Positions 23,960 through 32,490 of a DNA stretch of 57,084 nt are shown here, piece after piece (the stretch's first letter is position 1; each line of letters starts with the position of its first letter). Below the pieces are notes generated by a model. The model saw only the letters and a list, made by a program, of their open reading frames with translations, was not told where the DNA came from and made no database searches. The stretch is from positions 1 through 57,084 of the forward strand of contig JAFWVK010000057.1 in assembly GCA_017518255.1 (NCBI GenBank), in the 5' to 3' direction. Source of the stretch: Oscillospiraceae bacterium. GTDB taxonomy: Bacteria; Bacillota; Clostridia; Oscillospirales; Ruminococcaceae. The position numbers were made by a program, and so were the translations under genes.

Positions 23960-24430
23960 TTACTGCATCTGCGGAGGCGGCAGGCTGCTCCTGCCGTTTT
24001 TTCCGGGGAAAAGACGTCTGAACAGTGCAGTCAGCAGCAGAACACCGCAGCCCGCAATCAGATTGTTCGCCGGGAACAATCCGTACTCAATTCCGTTCAG
24101 GCCCCATGTGTCAGCGGCGTTATACTGAGAAACAGGCATCAGATTCAGCCGTCCGAGAACCGTAAACAGCGCAAACGAAGCGCCGCAGAGGAAAAACCAG
24201 ATTCCCGCGAGCAGAACCGGCTGCATACATCTTCCGCAGTTCTGCACCGAATTCCGCATACTCCTGCAAATCAGAAGCAGTGCCGGAACGGTTACAAAAG
24301 TCAGCAGAACAATTGCCGTAAAGGGATTCGGCAGAATTCCTCCGCCGTGTTCCTCCTGATAGTCGCATAACATGAAAAACAGCCACTCGGCAAGCTGCAA
24401 AATCGCGCATAAAATGAACGTCCGTTTCAT
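23960..24430 (-). CDS. four-helix membrane protein, paralogue A
   Basis: A 156-residue protein with four hydrophobic segments (about 3-22, 32-53, 68-92 and 125-145). The start ATG at 24430 forms ATGA with the stop of the upstream gene. It shares with that gene an N-terminal AEW-x-x-F-x-LCDY-x-EEH block and a C-terminal LNGIEY-x-x-FPA-x-NL block, so the two are tandem paralogues. Function unknown; possibly a two-subunit membrane complex. Confidence 0.72.
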   Translation of the reverse strand: MKRTFILCAILQLAEWLFFMLCDYQEEHGGGILPNPFTAIVLLTFVTVPALLLICRSMRNSVQNCGRCMQPVLLAGIWFFLCGASFALFTVLGRLNLMPVSQYNAADTWGLNGIEYGLFPANNLIAGCGVLLLTALFRRLFPGKNGRSSLPPPQMQ

Positions 24431-24885
24431 GATACCCGTTCCTTTTTCCGTCTGAAATAATTCGTCAGCACAATTATCAATGTTAAAATCAGCATGGTGC
24501 TGCATCCGACAACCAGATTAAAGGCAGGGAAAAAGATATATTCGATGCCGTTGAGGAAGTGCTCCCAGCCGCCGGTCTGCTGACGGATCGGAAAGCAGTC
24601 ATGTTCAATCACACAGAGCTCCGCAAGAAAGGCGATTCCGCAGAGCACGAACCAGACTCCGGCAAGCACCAGCGAGTACTGCCATTTCTTCTGAAATGCG
24701 GTATGCTTCCGCAGGAGCGCGAAGAACGCACCGAGCACAGCGGCAGAAATCACCGGCAGTACAAGCATCCCGACAGTGACCGCAAGATCGTTGGCATCGG
24801 AATGCTCCTCATAATAATCGCAGAGAAGGAAAACAATCCATTCCGCAATATGCAGAATGATACAGGCAAAAACTGTTTTTTTCAC
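24427..24885 (-). CDS. four-helix membrane protein, paralogue B
   Basis: A 152-residue polytopic protein. Its motifs AEWIVFLLCDYYEEH (about 14-28) and LNGIEYIFFPAFNLVVGC (about 111-128) recur in the overlapping downstream gene. A DYxEEH sequence just inside the membrane could bind a metal or ion, which is speculation. It lies upstream of and overlaps paralogue A by 4 bp and starts 23 bp after the HAD phosphatase stop. Confidence 0.72.
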   Translation of the reverse strand: MKKTVFACIILHIAEWIVFLLCDYYEEHSDANDLAVTVGMLVLPVISAAVLGAFFALLRKHTAFQKKWQYSLVLAGVWFVLCGIAFLAELCVIEHDCFPIRQQTGGWEHFLNGIEYIFFPAFNLVVGCSTMLILTLIIVLTNYFRRKKERVS

Positions 24886-24908
24886 AGGGGAAGCACCTCC
24901 CGACTGCC

Positions 24909-25742
24909 TTATGATTTCAGATAATGCCGGATAAATTCTTCAATCCATTCGGAGAAAAAGCCGTTTTTACAGGTTTTTGCAGAAAGAAAGCCGTCGGTTT
25001 CGGAAACGGTCTGCAAAACCGAAGCATGGGAATCCGCCGGACAGCCGCAGAAATCGGCTTCCCGCAGCATCGTGATGTCGTTATCAAAGTCACCGGTCGC
25101 GCCGATGACGGTATGTGCGGGGAGCATCTGCCGGATTTGACGAAGGGCAGCGCCCTTTCCGGCATCCTTCGGCAGAATTTCGAGAAACCAGCGGTGCGAG
25201 CGGGTGAAATTGACCGCAGAGAACCGCGGTGCCCGCACATATTCCTGCATTCGGGCGATATCCTGTTCCTCGCCGGCAAAGAGTGCTTTCAGGCAGCTCA
25301 CCGGCGGTATTTCGTCAAGTGATTTCAGTACGACCGGAACATTCGTGATCTCAAGATGCCGGCGTTCGATCGGGCTGTCCTGAATCACAAATACGCCGTC
25401 CTCGCGCAGCACCTCCGCGCCGACCTCCGGGAATGCGTGCATCAGCTCGCGGAGAATGTTCTCTGTCTCCGCAGGGAGCCGGAATGCAGCCGCCGTCTGA
25501 TGCTTCCGGTAATCATAGAGCAAAGCGCCGTTATACATCACAGCGGGGAAATCCGGCTGAAAGAGATTGAGATAGGCTTCCGTTGCCTGCATACCTCTGC
25601 CGGTCGCAATGCTGAACAGACCGCCCTGTTCGCGGAAAGCCGCGATTGCCGCAGCATCGGCAGGCAATAAGGTTTTCTCCGGTGTCAGCAGCGTGCCGTC
25701 CAGATCAGTCAGCAGCGCAAGTCCTTTCAGCGGCAGTGGCAT
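24909..25742 (-). CDS. Cof-type HAD-superfamily phosphatase
   Basis: A 277-residue HAD-IIB hydrolase. Motif I is LLTDLDGTLLTPEK (about 9-22, nucleophile Asp13), motif II includes SIATGRGMQA, and the C-terminal motif IV is GATGDFDNDITMLREADF. The ATG at 25742 is chosen because AAGGAAGGG lies before it and a promoter lies just upstream. Cof-type enzymes dephosphorylate sugar phosphates and cofactor intermediates; the substrate here is unknown. Confidence 0.9.
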   Translation of the reverse strand: MPLPLKGLALLTDLDGTLLTPEKTLLPADAAAIAAFREQGGLFSIATGRGMQATEAYLNLFQPDFPAVMYNGALLYDYRKHQTAAAFRLPAETENILRELMHAFPEVGAEVLREDGVFVIQDSPIERRHLEITNVPVVLKSLDEIPPVSCLKALFAGEEQDIARMQEYVRAPRFSAVNFTRSHRWFLEILPKDAGKGAALRQIRQMLPAHTVIGATGDFDNDITMLREADFCGCPADSHASVLQTVSETDGFLSAKTCKNGFFSEWIEEFIRHYLKS

Positions 25743-25772
25743 ATTATACCCTTCCTTTCTGACGATATCCAC

Positions 25773-25801
25773 ATTATACCACATTATACCGAAAAATTCA
25801 A
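25773..25801 (-). promoter_or_regulatory. promoter with tandem -10 elements
   Basis: On the minus strand TTGAAT (25796-25801) and TATAAT (25773-25778) are 17 bp apart. An extra TATAAT lies 10 bp upstream (25783-25788) inside a perfect 10-bp tandem repeat GGTATAATGT. It serves the HAD phosphatase gene. Confidence 0.8.
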
Positions 25802-25942
25802 TGGTAGAGAGATGAAAAAGATGAGGAAGAATCTGATCCGGAACTGTTACGGCTGCCGGCATGTTCGCCTTTGGCAAACTGCGCAGCAAAGGAACAGCCC
25901 CATTTTGAATCTGCCGGAGATACCGCTTTGTCTGAAAACTGA

Positions 25943-25968
25943 GGCAGCACCGGAAAACCGGTGCTGCC
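25943..25968 (-). terminator. intrinsic terminator of dnaJ
   Basis: GGCAGCACCGG/CCGGTGCTGCC is an 11-bp perfect stem with a 4-base loop, followed on the minus strand by TCAGTTTTC, starting 13 bases after the dnaJ stop. The 140 bases between it and the HAD promoter (25802-25942) hold no supported gene. Confidence 0.82.
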
Positions 25969-25981
25969 CGCTGCATTATTC

Positions 25982-27127
25982 CTAATCTTTTCCGCCGAGC
26001 ATATCCTTGAGCTTTTTGAAAAAGCCCTCACGCTTGGCATAGTTCTTGGATTCCAGAGATTCCTCCAGCTGCATCAGCAGTTCCTTCTGCTTCTTGTTCA
26101 GCCCCTTCGGAACCTCGACATAAACCTTGACATACTGATCGCCGCGGTCATTGCGCTGGAGCCGCTTGACGCCTTTTCCGCGCAGACGGAAGGTCGTGTT
26201 ATTCTGGGTTCCCTCATTGATACGGTATTTCACGTTGCCGTCAATGGTCGGGACAACGATTTCGTCGCCGAGCACAGCCTGCGAATAAGTAATCGGAATA
26301 TCGCAGTGAATATCATAGCCCTCCCGCATAAAGACCGGATGCGGCTTGACACCGACCGTCAGGAGCAGATCGCCGCTCGGACCGCCGTTTACGCCGGCAT
26401 CGCCTCTGCCGCCGACGCGGAGCGTCATGCCGTCGTCAATGCCTGCCGGAATATCGACCGTAACATCCTTCGGCATCCGGACTCTTCCGACGCCGCGGCA
26501 TTTCTGACAGGGATTCTTGATGACTTTGCCTTTTCCGCCGCAGTGCGGACAGGTTTTCGAGGAGGAAATCATGCCGAACGGGGTACGCTGCATGGATTTT
26601 ACCGAACCTCTGCCCTGACATTCCTTGCAGATTTCGGAATCCGCGCCGCCGGCAGCACCGCTGCCGTGACAGTCCGGGCAGGTTTCCATGCGGTTTACGG
26701 TCATCGTGTGTTTTTTTCCGTTGCAAGCTTCCATGAAATCAATCGTCACGCTAGACTGAATGTCGGCGCCTCTGCGGGGGGCATTTGCCGCCTGCGCACG
26801 GCTGCCGCCGAACATACCGCCCATACCGCCGAAAATACTTTCCAGAATTTCGCTGACATCAGAAAAGCCGCCCATGTTCGCGCCCATACCGCCGTTTTCA
26901 AATGCCGCATGACCGTACTGATCGTACATTTCACGCTTTTCCTTATTGGAAAGGACTTCGTAAGCCTCGGTAATTTCCTTGAACTTTTCCTCTGCTGTCG
27001 GGTCGTCCGGGTGCAGATCGGGATGATACTGCCGTGCCAGCTGACGGTACACCTTTTTCAGTTCTTCATCCGTCGCATTTCTGCTGACACCCAGCACCTC
27101 ATAATAATCTCTTTTATTATCAGCCAT
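25982..27127 (-). CDS. dnaJ: chaperone protein DnaJ
   Basis: A 381-residue type-I Hsp40 that delivers substrates to DnaK and stimulates its ATPase. The J domain has HPD in [11 protein letters not shown] (about 31-41), followed by a Gly/Phe/Met region (about 75-115), four zinc-finger CxxCxGxG repeats ([32 protein letters not shown], about 150-210), and C-terminal substrate-binding domains. It has its own promoter and is separated from dnaK by a lipoprotein and a small membrane protein. Confidence 0.98.
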   Translation of the reverse strand: MADNKRDYYEVLGVSRNATDEELKKVYRQLARQYHPDLHPDDPTAEEKFKEITEAYEVLSNKEKREMYDQYGHAAFENGGMGANMGGFSDVSEILESIFGGMGGMFGGSRAQAANAPRRGADIQSSVTIDFMEACNGKKHTMTVNRMETCPDCHGSGAAGGADSEICKECQGRGSVKSMQRTPFGMISSSKTCPHCGGKGKVIKNPCQKCRGVGRVRMPKDVTVDIPAGIDDGMTLRVGGRGDAGVNGGPSGDLLLTVGVKPHPVFMREGYDIHCDIPITYSQAVLGDEIVVPTIDGNVKYRINEGTQNNTTFRLRGKGVKRLQRNDRGDQYVKVYVEVPKGLNKKQKELLMQLEESLESKNYAKREGFFKKLKDMLGGKD

Positions 27128-27216
27128 TTCCTACACCCTTTCGTGTAAATCTAATCTGTTTGATTCCGGCAGTTCGTGCAAACGGGATTCCGTAATCCGT
27201 CTGCAGAATTACCGTT

Positions 27217-27245
27217 ATTATATCACAATTATCCGCCGATTGCAA
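27217..27245 (-). promoter_or_regulatory. sigma-A promoter of dnaJ
   Basis: On the minus strand TTGCAA (27240-27245) and TATAAT (27217-27222) are 17 bp apart, about 90 bp before the dnaJ ATG. No CIRCE element is near it. Confidence 0.8.
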
Positions 27246-27307
27246 GAGCTATCCGCGATTTTCTTATTTTTTCGGAACTGGGGGCAAATTCGGTCCGCCG
27301 AACAATC

Positions 27308-28174
27308 TTAACCGTCAGTTCCGGAAACAGGAAAACTCTTTGTCCATGCGGCTTTTTCTCCGGCATAGCTGTAAGTATTCCCGCTCCATTTCTCCTCTGC
27401 AAGGAATTCCTTCAGCACATCGTCATTCGCCGGTGCGACAAAGGTCACATTGCTGACGGAATAGGACTGCATCAGCGGTTTCACATCCTCCATAAAGTGT
27501 TCCGCATCGGATTCAGCCGTTCCGGCGGGGAGCAGAATATTGATATACATATCGCAGCCGTACTGTGATTCGGCGCTCTTTTTCAGAATCTCGGAATAAT
27601 CTCGGATATCGGCATACTGACCGGACTTAACGCCCGGGCAGATATTGTCCGGCATCAGATACCATGTATTCAGATGCCAGTCCGGATACAGCTTTGCCAG
27701 CTCTGCCTGCAAATCCTTTGTCCACTGCCGTGCCATCAGATGCGGCACCACGCCGCTCTGGGGATTGCTGCCGTCCTTTTTGCAGGTGAGCATAACCGCA
27801 TTCTCCGGAATATTTCCGCTGTCGAGCTCCGCAGGCTTCTCATTGTCCGGAATCACCTTGATGACATATGCTTTCGGAATCTCGTCAAAATCAACATAGT
27901 AGTAATCGCAGAGCTGATAGGAAACGCTGATTTCATTTTCGAGATACCCCAGCAAAATGTTATATGCATGCAGTGCTTCCTCCGATACATCGTCCGCATC
28001 GGGCGGTGTCGGATCGGTAAAATCCGGCAGCATCAGCGTTTTCAGATCGGCAGCCTGATAATTCGCAGCTTTCCATCCGTCCGCCTTTTCGGTTTTCTGT
28101 GCGCATCCGGTGCAGAGCAGCAGAACCGCTGCAATTGCTGTCGAAGAAATGCGGCACATAATCCTCCGGCTCAC
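27308..28174 (-). CDS. hypothetical lipoprotein in the dnaK-dnaJ interval
   Basis: A 288-residue predicted lipoprotein with lipobox LCTGC (Cys24). The start is GTG at 28174, with GGGAGA at 8-base spacing; it forms a GTGA overlap with the small upstream gene. The mature part is mixed alpha/beta with an unassigned domain (YDYSE-like RDYSEILKKSAESQYGCD near 195). The stop lies before the dnaJ promoter. I recognise no family. Confidence 0.78.
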   Translation of the reverse strand: MSRRIMCRISSTAIAAVLLLCTGCAQKTEKADGWKAANYQAADLKTLMLPDFTDPTPPDADDVSEEALHAYNILLGYLENEISVSYQLCDYYYVDFDEIPKAYVIKVIPDNEKPAELDSGNIPENAVMLTCKKDGSNPQSGVVPHLMARQWTKDLQAELAKLYPDWHLNTWYLMPDNICPGVKSGQYADIRDYSEILKKSAESQYGCDMYINILLPAGTAESDAEHFMEDVKPLMQSYSVSNVTFVAPANDDVLKEFLAEEKWSGNTYSYAGEKAAWTKSFPVSGTDG

Positions 28175-28335
28175 TGTGCAAATCTCCCGGCAAGGCTGAG
28201 CGGCAGAGAACCTGTATGCTCCAGCGAAAGCTCCGGAATCGGCTTCATGAATAAAGCAAACAGCAGCACAAATGCGAGAATCACAGCCGCAATCACCGCA
28301 AACGTCACTCTTCTGGTACTCTTGTTGTCATTCAT
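28171..28335 (-). CDS. 54-residue single-pass membrane protein
   Basis: A small gene coding MNDNKSTRRVTFAVIAAVIL followed by more hydrophobic residues: a basic N-terminus, one membrane helix (about 11-29) and a short extracytoplasmic tail ending RFAQ. GAAAGGGGA lies 7 bases upstream and its TGA overlaps the GTG of the lipoprotein gene, a sign of coupled translation. It follows dnaK by 96 bp. Function unknown; it may help the adjacent lipoprotein. Confidence 0.65.
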   Translation of the reverse strand: MNDNKSTRRVTFAVIAAVILAFVLLFALFMKPIPELSLEHTGSLPLSLAGRFAQ

Positions 28336-28383
28336 TGTAGTTTCCCCTTTCCTCTGTCACAAAAGCCTTTGTATACGGCGAGA

Positions 28384-28406
28384 GGGGCGGAAGACAATTC
28401 CACCCC
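28384..28406 (-). terminator. hairpin downstream of dnaK
   Basis: GGGGTGGAA/TTCCGCCCC (9 bp with one G-U) with a 5-base loop lies 26 bases after the dnaK stop. There is no U-run, so it may attenuate or protect the mRNA end and need not terminate; the small membrane gene follows. Confidence 0.45.
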
Positions 28407-28431
28407 TGACACCGATTACCCGTTTCCGGAA

Positions 28432-30267
28432 TTATGCCTCTGTATAGTCAGCATCTACGACGTTATCGTCGCCGCCGTCGTTTCCGCCCATGCCGTTCAT
28501 CTGGCTGAAGTCCGGTGCGCCGCCCTCCGGATTTGCCTGCTGATAAACCTTGGAGCTCAGTGCATAGAATGCATTCTGGAGTGCATCCGTCTTTGCCTTG
28601 ATATCCTCGGTATTATCGGTCTTGAGTGCTTCCTTCAGGGCATTGACGGCAGACTCGACATTTGCTCTGTCGCCTGCATCGACCTTATCGCCGAATTCCT
28701 TCAGTGCCTTTTCACACTGGAAGCACAGCGATTCGCCGTTGTTCTTCGCATCGACGGCATCCTTGCGCTTCTTGTCCTCCTCGGCAAACTGCTCTGCCTC
28801 GCGAACTGCGCGGTCAATGTCGTCCTTGCTCATATTGGTCGAAGATGTGATCGTGATATTCTGCTCCTTGCCTGTGCCGAGATCCTTTGCGGAGACATGC
28901 ACAATGCCGTTTGCATCAATATCGAATGTGACTTCGATCTGCGGGACACCGCGCGGTGCCGGTGCGATGCCGTCCAGACGGAATTCGCCCAGCTTCTTAT
29001 TGTCCTTCGAGAACTCACGCTCGCCCTGAAGCACAACGATGTCAACAGCCGGCTGATTGTCCGCAGCGGTCGAGAAGACCTGAGATTTCTTGGTTGGGAT
29101 GGTGGTGTTGCGCTCAATCAGCTTGGTGCAGATGCCGCCCATTGTTTCCAGGCCGAGAGACAGCGGGGTAACATCCAGCAGCAGCAGACCTTCCTTGACA
29201 TCGCCGCCGAGGATACCGCCCTGATAGGCGGCACCGAGTGCGACACACTCATCCGGGTTGATACCCTTGAACGGCTCCTTGCCGATTCTTGCCTTGACTG
29301 CTTCCTGCACAGCCGGAATTCTCGAAGAACCGCCGACGAGCAGAACCTTATCGAGTTCTGCCGGGCTGAGGCCGGAATCTCTGAGTGCCTGATCGACCGG
29401 TCCCATAGTTGCGCGAACAAGGTCTTCGGTCATTTCATTGAACTTTGCCTGTGTCAGCGTGAGATCAAGGTGCTTCGGACCGTTTGCATCCACGCTGATG
29501 AACGGCAGGTTGATATTGGTGGTGGTCATCGAAGAGAGCTCAATCTTTGCTTTTTCGGCAGCTTCCTTGAGTCTCTGCATTGCGCTCTTGTCGGTCGTGA
29601 GGTCAATGCCCTCCGCCGCCTTGAACTCCTTAACCATCCAGTCAATGATTCTCTGGTCGAAGTCATCGCCGCCGAGGTGGTTGTTTCCGGCAGTGGCAAG
29701 AACCTCTGTCACGCCGTCACCCATATCAATAATTGAGACATCGAACGTACCGCCGCCGAGGTCGAAGACCATGATCTTCTGCTCATCTTCCTTGTCAATG
29801 CCGTAGGAAAGCGCAGCGGCGGTCGGCTCATTGATGATTCTCTTGACCGTCAGACCGGCGATCTGACCGGCATCCTTGGTTGCCTGACGCTGGCTGTCGG
29901 TGAAGTAAGCCGGAACGGTGATGACCGCCTCCGTGACAGTCTCACCGAGATATGCCTCAGCATCCGCTTTCAGCTTCTGGAGAATCATTGCAGAAATCTC
30001 CTGCGGGGTGTATGCCTTGCCGTCAACGGTAACCTTCTGGTTGGTACCCATCTTTCTCTTGATCGAGATGACGGTGTTATCCGGGTTTGTAATTGCCTGA
30101 CGCTTTGCAATCTGACCGACCAGACGCTCGCCGGTCTTGGAGACTGCAACGACAGACGGGGTAGTTCTTGCGCCTTCTGCGTTCGGGATGACGACAGCGT
30201 TGCCGCCCTCCATAACTGCGACGCACGAATTGGTTGTACCAAGGTCAATACCGATAATCTTACTCAT
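28432..30267 (-). CDS. dnaK: chaperone protein DnaK (Hsp70)
   Basis: A 611-residue Hsp70. The ATPase domain begins [20 protein letters not shown] and includes [16 protein letters not shown] and [15 protein letters not shown]. The substrate-binding domain starts near 385 ([15 protein letters not shown]). The C-terminal lid ends [16 protein letters not shown], then an acidic tail [12 protein letters not shown]. Length is standard for Clostridia. TTTAGGAGG lies before the ATG. It belongs to the hrcA operon but is separated from grpE by a foreign-looking gene. Confidence 0.99.
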   Translation of the reverse strand: MSKIIGIDLGTTNSCVAVMEGGNAVVIPNAEGARTTPSVVAVSKTGERLVGQIAKRQAITNPDNTVISIKRKMGTNQKVTVDGKAYTPQEISAMILQKLKADAEAYLGETVTEAVITVPAYFTDSQRQATKDAGQIAGLTVKRIINEPTAAALSYGIDKEDEQKIMVFDLGGGTFDVSIIDMGDGVTEVLATAGNNHLGGDDFDQRIIDWMVKEFKAAEGIDLTTDKSAMQRLKEAAEKAKIELSSMTTTNINLPFISVDANGPKHLDLTLTQAKFNEMTEDLVRATMGPVDQALRDSGLSPAELDKVLLVGGSSRIPAVQEAVKARIGKEPFKGINPDECVALGAAYQGGILGGDVKEGLLLLDVTPLSLGLETMGGICTKLIERNTTIPTKKSQVFSTAADNQPAVDIVVLQGEREFSKDNKKLGEFRLDGIAPAPRGVPQIEVTFDIDANGIVHVSAKDLGTGKEQNITITSSTNMSKDDIDRAVREAEQFAEEDKKRKDAVDAKNNGESLCFQCEKALKEFGDKVDAGDRANVESAVNALKEALKTDNTEDIKAKTDALQNAFYALSSKVYQQANPEGGAPDFSQMNGMGGNDGGDDNVVDADYTEA

Positions 30268-30316
30268 GATTTGTTCCTCCTAAAGAATAATCTTGAAAGC
30301 TGGTAATCTAGTTTAG

Positions 30317-30622
30317 TTACCAAGCTAATATATCATCGTCACCGTTCTTTTTCTTTTCCCAATCTTCATCGAGTTTTTGAAAAAGAACCCCCATTTGGTC
30401 AGATGAGTTAGTTGTTGAATTGCAATCTTTAATGCCCAACTTGCATCTCGTGCAATCCCACCAACAATCATGATCTCTGCTGCCTAAAACATCCATATAA
30501 TTATGATGGTATACTCCGCCGCAATCATACTCAGAATCATAGGCATCACATTCAGGGTCACCAGTTAATACTTCATTCATAAGGTTTCCCTTTACTTTAC
30601 CACATAACGGATTGTCTCTCAT
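30317..30622 (-). CDS. Cys/Asp-rich hypothetical protein inserted between grpE and dnaK
   Basis: A 101-residue acidic cytoplasmic protein with CGK, DPECDAYDSEYDCGG, YHHNYMD, and HDCWWDCTRCKLGIKDC; the Cys/His pattern could bind zinc. A clear AAGGAG lies 7 bases before the ATG at 30622. The coding DNA is much AT-richer than the surrounding grpE and dnaK genes, a sign of later insertion. I recognise no family and it may be a lineage-specific gene; an internal Met15 is an alternative start. Confidence 0.7.
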   Translation of the reverse strand: MRDNPLCGKVKGNLMNEVLTGDPECDAYDSEYDCGGVYHHNYMDVLGSRDHDCWWDCTRCKLGIKDCNSTTNSSDQMGVLFQKLDEDWEKKKNGDDDILAW

Positions 30623-30647
30623 TTTGGATCTCCTTTCTGTATTTTAA

Positions 30648-31265
30648 CTAATTTGCAACGGAAACCATTGCGCAGCGGACGATCCGGTCGCCGAGCCGGT
30701 AGCCCTTCTGATAAACTTCACATACGGTGCTTTCTCCGAAGTTTTCATCCTCAATCTGACGGATTGCATTGTGAACCTTCGGGTCAAAGGGCTCGTTCAG
30801 CGCGGGGATTTCCTCCAGACCGAGCTTTTTCAGCAGATCGGTCATCTGCGCGTAGATTTTTTCCATGCCGCTGCGGTAAGCTTCATCGGCACAGGGTGCT
30901 TCCATTGCCCGTTCAAAGCTGTCCACAGCCGGCAGCAGCGCGAGCAGCGTTTTTGCAACGGCATCCTGATAGGTTTCAGATTTTTCCTTTGCAGTTCTCT
31001 TGCGGTAATTGTCAAACTCCGCAAAGAGCCGCATATATTTGTCATTTGCCTCCTGCAATTTTACTTCGGCAGGATCAATTTCCTCGGTTTCCGGTTCTTC
31101 CTCCGGCTCTGCGGCTTCTTCGTCAGCGTTCTGCGCCTCCTCCGTCACCTCAGCCGGTTCCGTCCCCGGTGTATCCGGCGAAACCTGTTCATCGTCATGC
31201 AGACCGCTTTCTTCGAGGGATTCAAAATCCTCGCAGCCGTCCGCGTCACGGATTTCATCGGTCAT
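30648..31265 (-). CDS. grpE: nucleotide exchange factor GrpE
   Basis: A 205-residue GrpE, the ADP-release factor of DnaK. Its N-terminal 60 residues are Glu/Asp-rich. The coiled coil (about 65-115; EANDKYMRLFAEFDNYRKRT) leads to a beta-rich C-terminal domain ending in VCEVYQKGYRLGDRIVRCAM. It starts in an ATGA overlap with hrcA, so the two are coupled. Confidence 0.97.
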   Translation of the reverse strand: MTDEIRDADGCEDFESLEESGLHDDEQVSPDTPGTEPAEVTEEAQNADEEAAEPEEEPETEEIDPAEVKLQEANDKYMRLFAEFDNYRKRTAKEKSETYQDAVAKTLLALLPAVDSFERAMEAPCADEAYRSGMEKIYAQMTDLLKKLGLEEIPALNEPFDPKVHNAIRQIEDENFGESTVCEVYQKGYRLGDRIVRCAMVSVAN

Positions 31266-32302
31266 TTGTCGTCCTCCTCCTTCTCAGAGATCAGGTTGCT
31301 GATCTTTTCTGTAAAATACTCCAGATACGGAATGACCTTTGCGTAATTCAGCCGCATCGGACCGATGATGCCGAGCTTTCCGGCTTCTCTGCCGTCCTTC
31401 TGGTAGCGTCCGACGATCATGCTGGAATTGCCGATGACAAAGGTCTGCTGCGGATTCTCCCGCTTTGCATCCTCACTGAACGTCACATGAATGCCGCTGA
31501 ACGTATCGTTCAGGATCGGCATAATCACATCCTGATGCTCCATAAACTCCACGATATCTTTTGTATCCAGCTCGCTGCATGTCAGCAGATTGCGTGTACC
31601 GTTGACGGTCAGCTCCTGCCGCATCATATCGCGGCTCAGCTCAAACAGGCCGTGAACCAGCGGTCCCAGCGTCACCATGTAGGTTCCCATCGCCGTCACA
31701 AGACGGTCAAGCATCTCCGGTGAAAGATCACTGAGCGAGACGCCGTGCAGATGCTCTGTCAAATACTGCGTAAAGAATGCGAGCTGTTCTTCATTGAGGT
31801 CGAATTCCAGCCTGCACGCCTTATTTTTGATATTGCCGCCGGAAGTAATCAGCAGAATCACATAAAGCCGTTTTCCGGTCGGAATCACCTCAACCTTTGA
31901 AATGACGGAGAACTGCGGTGTTGCATTGACCGCAACGGCAGCGCACTGCGTAATCTCGGCGAGCGCGGTTGTCACGGACTGAATCAGGGAATCTTCTGTC
32001 TGCGGCTCATCGCCGGAGAACATCGTATCCAGTCTGCTGCGTTCTTCATCACTCAGTCTTGCTCCGGGCATACATTTTTCAATATAGACCCTGTAGCCCT
32101 GAAAGGTCGGGACACGCCCCGCAGAGGTGTGCGGCTGTTCCAGCAGTCCGAGCTGTTCCAGCACCGCCATATCATTCCGGATTGTTGCGGCAGAAACATG
32201 AATATCGGGCAGGGCGGCAATTACTTTAGAGCCGACCGGTTCGCCGGTTGTCACATATTCATCGACAACTGCTGCAAGAATCCGCAGTTTACGGTCATCC
32301 AT
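31262..32302 (-). CDS. hrcA: heat-inducible transcription repressor HrcA
   Basis: A 346-residue repressor of class I heat-shock genes. The N-terminal winged helix includes YVTTGEPVGSKVIAALPDIH and VSAATIRNDMAVLEQLGLLE. The C-terminal part is the GAF-like dimerisation region. The ATG at 32302 fits the AAAGGGG site at 10-base spacing better than the GTG 9 bases upstream. A CIRCE operator lies before it, giving autorepression of the operon. Confidence 0.97.
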   Translation of the reverse strand: MDDRKLRILAAVVDEYVTTGEPVGSKVIAALPDIHVSAATIRNDMAVLEQLGLLEQPHTSAGRVPTFQGYRVYIEKCMPGARLSDEERSRLDTMFSGDEPQTEDSLIQSVTTALAEITQCAAVAVNATPQFSVISKVEVIPTGKRLYVILLITSGGNIKNKACRLEFDLNEEQLAFFTQYLTEHLHGVSLSDLSPEMLDRLVTAMGTYMVTLGPLVHGLFELSRDMMRQELTVNGTRNLLTCSELDTKDIVEFMEHQDVIMPILNDTFSGIHVTFSEDAKRENPQQTFVIGNSSMIVGRYQKDGREAGKLGIIGPMRLNYAKVIPYLEYFTEKISNLISEKEEDDK

Positions 32303-32353
32303 CTTATGCACGCCCCTTTCCGCACTGCTTTTCGCAGACTGTATTTTGTTCTG

Positions 32354-32380
32354 CTAGCACTCTGCCTCTCTGAGTGCTAA
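32354..32380 (-). promoter_or_regulatory. CIRCE operator
   Basis: CTAGCACTC (32354-32362), 9-base spacer and GAGTGCTAA (32372-32380) match the consensus TTAGCACTC-N9-GAGTGCTAA with one base different. It is the binding site for HrcA and lies just downstream of the -10 element, 52 bp before hrcA. Confidence 0.96.
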
Positions 32381-32384
32381 ATAT

Positions 32385-32413
32385 ACAATACCACTTTTCC
32401 GGCGCCTTGTCAA
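32385..32413 (-). promoter_or_regulatory. sigma-A promoter of the hrcA operon
   Basis: On the minus strand TTGACA (32408-32413) and TATTGT (32385-32390) are 17 bp apart. CIRCE overlaps the expected transcription start. Confidence 0.8.
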
Positions 32414-32490
32414 GCGTTCCCATCAATTTTTCACAAACTTCGTGAGATTGCACAAAAACAGCTTCTGTTCCGCCTGCCCGCATAGAACAT

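Noticed and set aside
28369..29736. 455-codon plus-strand open frame opposite dnaK
   Set aside because: Long antisense frames opposite dnaK are a well-known artefact; there is no supporting promoter or ribosome site.
30317..30622. toxin or antitoxin next to dnaK
   Set aside because: No partner gene, no nuclease or HTH motif; only a Cys-rich unknown can be stated.
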